Below, in pieces: positions 56,506 through 64,000 of a stretch of 64,000 nt of DNA. Under the pieces are notes generated by a model. It had not been told where the DNA came from and made no database searches. It saw only the letters and a program-made list of their open reading frames with translations. Positions within the stretch are counted from its first letter, which is position 1, and every line of letters starts with the position of its first letter. The stretch is from contig NC_050098.1 in the NCBI RefSeq assembly GCF_902167145.1, positions 112,320,207 through 112,384,206 of the forward strand, in the 5' to 3' direction. Source of the stretch: Zea mays. Taxonomy: Eukaryota; Streptophyta; Magnoliopsida; Poales; Poaceae. The position numbers were made by a program, and so were the translations under genes.

Positions 56506-57322
56506 AGCTTGACAGATGATCCGAAGTTCAATGATGTCAAAGCCGAAGACCTTGCTAAAAAAGTTCTAGAGAAAAATCTTGTAATATCGTTGTAAAAATA
56601 TTTGTAATTTAAGAATCAAATACTAATTTTGTAAATTTGTACATACCTTGTAATATATTTTTTCCTTTTCGTCCATGTATGAACTGCTTTGATGTGGACG
56701 AAACTAGTATTTTTTGAGCCGAAGGCGAAAAACACCTTCCCTTCTTTTCGTACACAACGAAGCATGAAACTGCTTCTTTTTCTTTTTTGCCGAAGCCTTA
56801 TCTTTATAGCCGAAGCATCTGCCTGTGTCTGTATGTTATGATGATGATGATCCTATGTATGTCTAAATGTATGTTTATGTATGCAATGTATGATGTAATG
56901 TATCGTGTAAATGAATGCCCAAACACACACACATCCGAAGCTTCATCCACAACCTTCATTCCCTAAGGAATGACTGAAATCTCTTTGTCGTTTATTTTTC
57001 GGCTGCACCTTTTATTTTTTGGTGTAAGTTCAGCATTCCCTAAGGAACGTCTTTTGAACTTCTTCGCCTTCTATGTCGGCGGTATTCGCGTTGACTTTTC
57101 GCGCTTCGCCTTATATTTCGGCGGTACTAGCGTTGACTTTTCGCTGTAAGCTCTGCATTCCCTAGGGAAACGACTTTTGAGCAGAAAACTTACACTCCGC
57201 TTCCTTAGGAACGGCTTTTTGTAGCTTCGTCGTGATCTGCATCCCCTTAGGGACGACTTTCGAGCTTCTCCCTGTTTTTTCCTTTTTCCCTGCACTCAAT
57301 GGTGCATGCTCAGTTTTTACAC
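56506..57322. repeat. Tat-B 3' region with imperfect short repeats
   Basis: This non-coding spacer lies between the antisense ORF and the pol end. From about 57031 it contains loosely repeated blocks: GCATTCCCTAAGGAACG, GCATTCCCTAGGGAAACG, TTCCTTAGGAACGG and GCATCCCCTTAGGGACG, each followed by CTTTTGA/CTTTTTG. CGGCGGTA-T/C-CGTTGACTTTTCGC occurs twice. It is analogous in position to the Tat-A 78-bp array but much more diverged. Confidence 0.65.
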
Positions 57323-57793
57323 TTACATATTTAGGGGATTTTGCTCTCGTAGAGCTGAATAAGAAAAAGAGAAATTACATGCTATGGCCCCATTAAAAAC
57401 CTTTCTCCCCCTTTGGAAAGGAAAAGGGTGCCATAGGAAAAATAAAAAGATTACATCAAGCGAGACATAATATCGCCAAAGCTCATCCACATTCCAAGAT
57501 CTAGGAATGTCGTTGCCGTCCATATCCTTCAATCTGTAAGAACCGGGTGTTGACGAAGATACTACCAGAAAAGGTCTTTCCCACTTTAGCTGTAGCTTTC
57601 CTACTGTATCTGGATTGGCCACTCTCTGAAGTGCCAAATGCCCTGGCTTAATGTTCTTTAGCCGAACTTTTCTGTCACGCCATTTTATTGTTTCAGCTTG
57701 GTATTTATTGATATTTTCCAAGGCCTGAAGCCTGATCCCTTCTATAGCATCTTTTGCCACAGAATAATCAGCTTCGTCCTCTGCCAAAGCCAC
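57323..57793 (-). pseudogene. pol: Tat-B integrase C-terminal part
   Basis: This frame is shifted relative to the core. It carries INKYQAETIKWRDRKVRLKN, then KLQLKWERPFLVV (the GPY/F-like block with R in place of G) and RSWNVDELWRYYV. The open frame runs on to NPLNM at 57323 but the conserved part ends near 57460. Confidence 0.8.
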
Positions 57794-58434
57794 TATTTTA
57801 TTGATCCTGCCTTATCTTCTTCTGGGGTTATTGCTTCGTCACCAAACAATAGTTTGAATGGTGTAAAACCTGTTGACCTTGATATTGTTGTGTTGTGGCT
57901 CCACACCACTTTGATCAATTCATCTGGCCACTTTCCTCTGGGATAATTGAAGATTAACTTCATTATTCTCGTCATTATAATGCCGTTAGCTCTTTCAACA
58001 AGTCCATTTGACTCCGGATGTCTGACCGATGCAAAATGAATCTTCGTGCCAATTTGTTCACAGAATTCCTTGAAAGCTTCAGCATCGAACTGTGTTCCGT
58101 TGTCTACAGTAATAGCCTTCGGCACTTTGAAGTGACAAACAATGTTTTGCCAGAAGAATTTCTGGACGGTGACCGAAGTTATTGTGGCTAAAGGCTTCGC
58201 CTCAATCCACTTGGAAAAATACTCTACCGCCACCACAACATATTTTAGATTTCCTTGTGCTGGTGGAAGTGGGCCTAGCAGATCGAGGCCCCACCTTTGT
58301 AACGGCCAAGTGGGCTGTATTAACTGAGTGAGGGATGAAGGTTGCTTCTGGTCTCTTGCACATTTTTGACAGCCTTCATATTTTTGGACTAATTTTGCTG
58401 CATCCAAAGCTGCCTTCGGCCAGTAAAATCCTTG
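57793..58434 (-). pseudogene. pol: Tat-B integrase core
   Basis: The open frame from 58407 has 204 residues with catalytic residues D42 (GLDLLGPLPP), D102 (TVDNGTQF) and E138 (GLVERANG). The zinc-finger cysteines CQKC are at 13-16, and their histidines lie upstream of the TGA at 58435, in the piece ending HAGLCGSHIGSRP. The sequence is highly similar in layout to Tat-A integrase (WPLQRWGLD is shared). Confidence 0.85.
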
Positions 58435-58437
58435 TCA

Positions 58438-59955
58438 AAAAACTTTTCCCAATAAGGGCCTAGATCCAATGTGAGATCCACACAGACCAGCATGTATCTC
58501 TTTCATTAATTCCATACCTTCAGTTCTTGATAAACACTTGAGGAGTGGTGAACAAACTCCATGTTTATACAATTCCCCTTCTATCATCACATATGGTCTT
58601 GTTCTTGCCTCCATTCTCTTGTTATAAGCTTCGTCACTTGAGAGACAATTGCCTTGGAGGAAAGATATTATTTCAGTTCTCCAGTCTTCACTGTGTACTA
58701 GAGAAATAGTAAGCACTGCTCTCTCCATGAGCTCAACCGAAGGTGCTTTTATTGTTTCAAAAAATACTTCCGAGGGTAGGGGGAGCCCCTAAGCTACTGA
58801 TTTGGCTAACAAATCTGCATGCTCATTTTCACCTCTTGGAATATTTTTGACAGAAAAACCTTCGAAGGATGCTTCCAACCTTCGAACTATATCTAGATAT
58901 CTTTCAAACTTTGGGTCTCATGCCTTGTTACTTTTGTCCACGTGGCCAGCAATAACTTGAGAATCAGTCTTTAGGATGGCCCTTCTTATTCCCATTGCCC
59001 TTAGTTTTCGAAGCCCCAATAGAAGTGCTTCATACTCAGCAATATTATTTCTGTAACTGAAATCCAGTTTGACTGCATAACATGTTTTGACTTTTGAAGG
59101 TGCCACTAGGACCGCAGTTGCTCCTGCTCCGAAGGCTCCCCAAGAACCATCGCAAAACACTGTCCAAGCTTCGGCATCTTTGCTTGTCCCCTCTACGTGA
59201 GCCCCTGGCGTCCAATCAGCGGTGAAATCTGCTAGCGCTTGGGATTGAATTGAAGATCTGTGTACGTAGTCAATAGTGAATTCATTAAGCTCTGCGACCC
59301 ATTTTCCAATCCTTCCAGTAGCTTCTCTATTCCTCATGATATCCTTTAGGGGCTGTGATGAAGGAACAATTATGTGATATGCTTGAAAATAGTGTCGAAG
59401 CTTCCTGGATGCCATTAACACAGCATACAACACCTTCTCCAATTCTGTATAGTTTTTCTTTGATAAACTCAAAACTTTGGAGACAAAGTATACTGGGACT
59501 TGCTTTTTAGCTTGCCCTTCAAGCTTCTCTTGTACAAGCGCCGCACTCACTGTAGAGTGCGAAGCTGCCACATACAATAGCAATGGAGCCCCTAGCACGG
59601 GTGGAGTTAATGTTGTTAAATCGATCAGGTATTGCTTCAACTCTTCAAAAGCTTTCTGTTGAGTTGGGCCCCATTGAAAAACTTCAGCTAACTTTAGTAC
59701 TTCAAAGAATAGTAAATTTCTTTCTGCTGATCTAGATATAAATCGATTCAAATATGTCAGTCTTCCTGTCAGCCGTTGGGCCCCCTTCTTTGTGCTTGGC
59801 GGCTCCATTCGAAGGATAGCTTCGATCTTACTTGGGTTGGCTTCGATCCCCTTCGTTGAAACTAGACAACCAAGGAACTTGCCCTTCTTCACTCCGAATA
59901 CACATTTTTCTGGATTTAATTTTAGGCCAGCTTGCCTAAAATTAGCAAATGTTTC
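58438..59955 (-). pseudogene. pol: Tat-B RNase H and second RNase H-like domain
   Basis: The frame is the same as the reverse transcriptase but broken by in-frame stops at about 59956, 58918, 58788 and 58435. The open part 58918-59892 has RFISRSAERNLLFFE, LLLYVAASHSTVSAALVQ, KLRHYFQAYHIIV, then the second domain FCDGSWGAFGAGATAVLV and NNIAEYEALLLGLRKL. The dual RNase H layout again marks the Tat lineage. Confidence 0.85.
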
Positions 59956-61272
59956 CTACAAATCAGTAATGTGGTTTTCTTGCTTCGTGCTCTTCACTAT
60001 GATATCATCAACATATGTTAGTACATTTCTGCCTATCTGAGAATGAAGAACCTTGGCTGTCATCCTGCTGAAGCTTCCTACAACATTCTTGAGCCCCTCA
60101 GGCATCCGAAGATAACAATATGTACCACTGGGGGTTATGAAGCTGGTCTTTGGCTCATCTTCCTTCTTCATCCAGATTTGGTGGTAGCCTGAATAGCAAT
60201 CTAGTAGGCTCATGAGCTCTGACGAAGCTGCTACATCTACTAGAGATTCTATTCTTGGTAATGGGAACTCATCCTTTGGACAAGCCTTGTTCAGATCAGT
60301 AAAATCAATGCACATTCTCCATTTACCATTGGCCTTCTTCACCATAACAGTGTTGGCTAGCCATTCTGGGTATTTTACTTCTCTGATGACACCAGCACTG
60401 AGAAGTCTTTTTACTTCGTTCCGAGCACCTTCGTCTTTATCGTCAGACATTTTCCGAAGCTTTTGCTTCCTAGGTCTGAAGGATGGATCGACTTTGAGTG
60501 AATGTTCAATGACGTCCTTGTTGACACCACAAAGATTGTTGGCTGACCATGCAAAAACATCTTTGTTGTTGAATAAAAACCTTATCAAAGTTTTCTCCTG
60601 CTCTTTAGATAATTGGGACCCCAGTAATACCTTTTGCTCTGCTATGTCTTCACATAGAAGCATGGGCTTCAGCTGATCAGCCGAAGCAGCCTTCTCTCTT
60701 CTGTACTTATACTGTAAACAAGCTTCGGCTCCATCTATATTGTGGATTGCTTTTGAGTCTGTCCAATTTCCTTCAGCCTTTCTGGCAGCTTCCTGACTTC
60801 CATGAATAGCAATAGGCCCTTGATCCGAAGGTATCTTCATGCATAGATATGCTGGATGAAGAATTGCTTCGAATGCGTTGAGTGTTCCACGACCAATGAT
60901 TGCATTGTAGGGGTATTCCATGTCAACAATATCAAACACAACCTGTTCAGTTCTTGTATTGTGGACAAATCCGAAGGTTACTGGCATCGTGATCTTGCCA
61001 AGTGCTACAATCTGCCTTCCTCCGAAACCACAAAGAGGGTGTGTACCATCATGGATCTTATCTTCTAGCTCTTGCATCTGTCTGAAGGCCTTAGCAAATA
61101 TGATATTCGCTGCACTGCCTGTATCAACCAGAACATTGTGGACTAGAAATCCCTTGATGACACAAGATATGACCATAGCATCATTGTGAGGGTAATCCTT
61201 GAGCTGAAGGTCCTCTTGGGAGAAGGTAATTGGGATGTGGGACCATTTCGACTTGATGAAGGGTCCCTGCAC
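59956..61272 (-). CDS. pol: Tat-B protease and reverse transcriptase
   Basis: The open frame has about 438 residues. The aspartic protease has D50-T-G-S53 (VLVDTGSAANIIF). The reverse transcriptase has FPLPRIESLVDV, LLDCYSGYHQIW and the YVDD box at 420-423. It ends at TAG 59956, where the next residues continue the domain. Upstream there is no room for gag: the element-start ATG at 61407 reads MASFNNQSKAASATK, meets a TAG after about 32 codons, and runs in the same frame into the protease. Confidence 0.88.
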   Translation of the reverse strand: MQGPFIKSKWSHIPITFSQEDLQLKDYPHNDAMVISCVIKGFLVHNVLVDTGSAANIIFAKAFRQMQELEDKIHDGTHPLCGFGGRQIVALGKITMPVTFGFVHNTRTEQVVFDIVDMEYPYNAIIGRGTLNAFEAILHPAYLCMKIPSDQGPIAIHGSQEAARKAEGNWTDSKAIHNIDGAEACLQYKYRREKAASADQLKPMLLCEDIAEQKVLLGSQLSKEQEKTLIRFLFNNKDVFAWSANNLCGVNKDVIEHSLKVDPSFRPRKQKLRKMSDDKDEGARNEVKRLLSAGVIREVKYPEWLANTVMVKKANGKWRMCIDFTDLNKACPKDEFPLPRIESLVDVAASSELMSLLDCYSGYHQIWMKKEDEPKTSFITPSGTYCYLRMPEGLKNVVGSFSRMTAKVLHSQIGRNVLTYVDDIIVKSTKQENHITDL

Positions 61273-61438
61273 TCCAACATGTTGTACCCTTCTCTGGGTC
61301 TCCTTCTTCTACTTCTTGTTGGCCGGCTCTGAGCATGAACTGCCTGTTATCGGGAGCACCATCTTCGTAGCCGAAGCAGCTTTGGATTGATTGTTGAACG
61401 AAGCCATCAGCTCAAAAAGTGGAAGTGAGTTCACCGAA

Positions 61439-61450
61439 GGTGGGCGCCAA
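61439..61450 (-). promoter_or_regulatory. Primer binding site of Tat-B
   Basis: The minus strand reads TTGGCGCCCACC directly after the 5' LTR, identical to the first bases of the Tat-A site. Confidence 0.75.
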
Positions 61451-62054
61451 TGTTGGGGACTTGTTCTCAAATGCTATGAATTAAGAACAAGGCAACACAA
61501 AAGTTAATGACTAAAGACCTTTCATCCTTCGAAGCATTATTTCCCTTAGGATATAATGATCTTTAGACGAAGGTCATGAAGGACGTACCTTCATCATCTC
61601 AATATACGATGGAAAGCAGAATCATATGACATATAGAAAACATGAGTAATCATATGGTATCATTCAAGCATTTTTATTATATAGTTATGAATAAACATGG
61701 ATAATATTTAATTACATTTATACCTTCGGCTTGACAGAAGGTGAGAATCCGAGTATGACGTGCAAGTGAATACAAGCCAACGTGAACAGTATGGTGGTAC
61801 CGTTCATCTATTTATAGGCATAGGGCACAACCTGTGAGATATTACATTCATGCCCTTTACAAAAGATTACAATTATGACATAGACTCTCATGGATCAATC
61901 GGTCATTTCATCTTTAAGTCGGTGCAGTCCTTCGTCTTGAGACATGCCACTATGCCGAAGCTTTATGGATGATAGCTTCAGCACTGCTTTTGAGAGGATC
62001 TGCCGAAGGTGTTTCTTCTTACAGGATCTTCGGCGACGAAGCATACCCCCAACA
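61451..62054 (-). repeat. 5' LTR of Tat-B
   Basis: This 604-bp LTR has minus-strand CTATAAATAG at about 61808-61817 as the probable promoter TATA box. The short ORFs inside recur in the other LTR. It is followed by the CCTCC duplication. Confidence 0.92.
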
Positions 62055-62059
62055 CCTCC

Positions 62060-62689
62060 CTTGTCGAGGTCCAAGTGTCCATCAGTTCCCATTGGTGTCT
62101 TTGCGGGCTCTGCATCCAAACTTTTTGAGCAAGTCTTGAGTGTACTTCATTTGGGAGATGAACATCGCTTGAGTTGTTTCACTTGAAATCCAAGAAAGTA
62201 GGTCAACTCGCCCATCATCGACATATCAAATTTTTGCATCATTACCCTGCTAAACTCCTCATAAGACTTTTTATTAGTAGAACCAAATATTATGTCATCG
62301 ACATATATTTGGCACACAAACAAAACACCATTACAAGTCTTAGTAAAAAGAGTAGGATCAGCTTTCCCGACCTTGAAAGCATTGGAAATAAGAAAATCTC
62401 TAAGGCATTCATACCATGCTCTTGGAGCTTGCTTAAGCCCATAAAGCGCCTTAGAGAGCTTATAAACATGGTCGAAATACATGTCATCCTCGAAGCCAGG
62501 AGGTTGCTCCACATACACCTCCTCCTTGATTGGCCCATTGAGGAAGACGCTCTTCACGTCCATTTGAAAAAACTTAAAGGAATGGTGAGCAACATAGGCC
62601 AATAATATGCGAATTGACTCAAGCCTAGCTATAGGAGCAAAAGTCTCCTCAAACTTCAAACCTGTGACTTGAGCATATCCTTTTGCCAC
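62060..62689 (-). pseudogene. pol: copia-3 reverse transcriptase
   Basis: From 62689 the minus strand encodes [32 protein letters not shown] (catalytic D44), [13 protein letters not shown] and the YVDD box at 129-132 ([10 protein letters not shown]). These are the standard copia RT blocks. A frameshift or stop near 62147 precedes the AKTPMGTDGHLDLDKGG block, where Tat-B interrupts. An in-frame TGA at 62690 splits it from the upstream part. It is closest to Opie/Ji-type (SIRE lineage) pol. Confidence 0.88.
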
Positions 62690-62692
62690 AAG

Positions 62693-63586
62693 TCAAGCCT
62701 TGTTCCTTGTCACTACCCTGTACTCGTCTTGCTTGTTGCGGAACACCCACTTGGTTCCCACAATGTTTTGCTTCGGACGTGGCACTAGGCTCCACACTTC
62801 ATTTCTTTTGAAGTTGTTGAGCTCCTCCTGCATTGCCAACACCCAGTTCGGATCCGGCAAGGCTTCTTCTACCCTGAAAGGCTCAATAGAAGAAACAAAG
62901 GAGTAATGCTCATAGAAATTAGTCAATCGTGAACAAGTAGTTACTCCCTTGCTGATGTCACCAAGGATTTGATCCATCGGATGATTCCTTTGAATGGTGG
63001 CCCGGACTTGAGTTGGAGGTGCATGTTGTACTTCTTGCTCCTTGTCCTTTTCTTCATGTGCTCCCCCTTGATCCATGCCTTCTTCTTTAGGTACATGTTC
63101 CTCATCTTGAGTTGGGGGTTGCACCATTGTTGAGGAAGAAGGTTGATCTTGTTCCTGTGGTCGCACATCACCTATCGCCATAGTTCTCATTACGGCCATT
63201 GGAACTTCATCTTCATCTACATCATCAAGATCAACTTGCTCTCTTGGAGAGCCATTAGTCTCATCAAATACAATGTCACTAGTGACTTCAACTAAACCCG
63301 AAGATTTGTTGAAGACCCTATATGCCTTTGTATTTGAATCATAACCTAGTAAAAAACCTTCTACAGCTTTGGGAGCAAACTTTGAATGTCTACCTCTGTT
63401 AACCAAGATGTAGCATTTGCTTCCGAATACACGAAAGTATGAAACATTGGGTTTGTTATCGATTAGGAGCTCATATGTTGTCTTTTTGAGGAGGTGATGA
63501 AGGTAGAGGTGAGTTATGGCATGGTAAGCCATATTCACGGCTTCCAACCAAAACCGCTCTGTTGTCTTGTATTCTCCCAGCATCGT
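62693..63586 (-). pseudogene. pol: copia-3 integrase C-terminal region and RT N-terminus
   Basis: The open frame runs from 63583 (MLGEYKTTERFWLEAVNMA). It includes the copia integrase C-terminal block YELLIDNKPNVSYFRVFGSK and KAVEGFLLGYDSNTKAYRV, then a low-complexity acidic/Gln linker, then the start of RT (ALPDPNWVLAMQEELNNFKR, TKWVFRNKQDE). The catalytic core of integrase is missing because another copia LTR interrupts at 63587. Confidence 0.85.
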
Positions 63587-64000
63587 TGAAAGTTGCCTAG
63601 AGGGGGGGTGAATAGGGCGAATCTGAAATTTACAAACTTAAGAACAACTACAAGCCGGGTTAGCGTTAGAAGTATAAACGAGTCTGAGAGAGAGGGCGCA
63701 AAACAAATCATGAGCAAATAAAGAGCGAGACACGATGATATGTTTTACCGAGGTTCGGTTCTTGCAAACCTACTCCCCGTTGAGGTGGTCACAAAGACCG
63801 AGTCTCTTTCAACCCTTTCCCTCTCTCAAACGGTCACTCGGACCGAGTGAGCTTCTCTTCTCAATCAAACGGGACAACAAGTCCCCGCAAGGACCACCAC
63901 ACAATTGGTGTCTCTTGCCTCGGTTACAATTGAGATGATCACAAGAAAGAATGAGAAAGAAAAGAAGCGATCCAAGCGCAAGAGCTCAAATGAACACAAC
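63587..64000 (-). mobile_element. Left edge of another Opie-like LTR, cut by the window end
   Basis: It starts TGAAAGTTGCCTAGAGGGGG, the same edge and orientation as the LTR at 25881 (TGAAAGTCGCCTAGAGGGGG), and stays recognisably similar to it for the 414 bases visible. The abrupt switch from integrase coding to an LTR edge indicates a further insertion. ATCGT (63582-63586) is the candidate duplication, not testable here. Confidence 0.8.

Larger units (their letters stand above)
52552..62054 (-). mobile_element. Tat-B: Huck/Cinful-like gypsy element lacking gag
   Basis: The element is 9503 bp with two 604-bp LTRs (TGTTGGGGACTTG...CCCCCAACA) and exact CCTCC duplications (52547-52551, 62055-62059). 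The order on the minus strand is a stub of gag, then protease, reverse transcriptase, RNase H, second RNase H-like domain and integrase. A PF04195-like antisense ORF lies on the plus strand in the 3' half. Pol has four in-frame stops and at least one frameshift. By eye the LTRs differ at roughly 3-4 percent of positions. It inserted in copia-3 pol between RT and RNase H, after the codons for LDKGG. Confidence 0.9.

Noticed and set aside
1..64000. tRNA, rRNA or microRNA genes
   Set aside because: No cloverleaf, rRNA or plausible miRNA precursor was recognised by reading. The TGGTATCAGAGC strings are primer binding sites, not tRNA genes.

Overview
The window looks like a chromosome segment from a large grass genome, most likely maize (Zea mays) or a close relative. 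The evidence is one GC-rich, intronless grass-type gene beside dense nested LTR retrotransposons of kinds typical of maize: Opie/Ji-like copia (SIRE lineage), Tat-lineage gypsy with an antisense ORF, and long-LTR Del/Tekay-like gypsy. No database search was possible, so family names come from recognised motifs.

Layout. 1-1974: the edge of a copia LTR followed by an old Del/Tekay-like LTR remnant. 1975-7803: the gene island. It holds a hAT-type MITE, a Core-2/I-branching (BC10-like) glycosyltransferase gene (CDS 3810-4895, +), its 3' flank, and two TAA-flanked MITEs. 7804-11185: eroded copia LTR pieces and a recent 320-bp tandem duplication. From 11186 to the right edge everything belongs to one nested stack.

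The stack, outermost first. Copia-1 (+ strand, LTR 11186-12466, broken gag) carries two insertions: copia-2, a pol-less element at 14429-25582 (TSD AACAC), and copia-3, an Opie-like minus-strand element that starts at 25881. Copia-3's pol is split by two Tat-lineage gypsy elements, Tat-A (27919-51943, TSD TCGAC) and Tat-B (52552-62054, TSD CCTCC), and by another copia LTR at 63587. Inside the antisense ORF of Tat-A sits a coding-free long-LTR element resembling a LARD (29965-42542, 3470-bp LTRs, TSD TGCTG). Inside that sits a non-autonomous CACTA transposon (34647-38953, TSD AAA). The CACTA carries exons of a DEG9-like serine protease joined in phase to an unrelated terminal exon. That is six levels of nesting, and every completed junction within the stack is supported by an exact TSD.

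How the parts relate. Gag-pol of Tat-A and Tat-B runs on the minus strand from their right-hand LTRs. Their PF04195-like antisense ORFs run on the plus strand, each preceded by a TATA box, so the two transcription units converge on the 3' region, where tandem repeats have arisen (78-bp units in Tat-A). The pol-less interior of copia-2 is built from reiterated 3'-UTR modules. These include a hairpin with compensatory changes that is also present in the 3' UTR of copia-3. Only the glycosyltransferase looks like an ordinary functional host gene.
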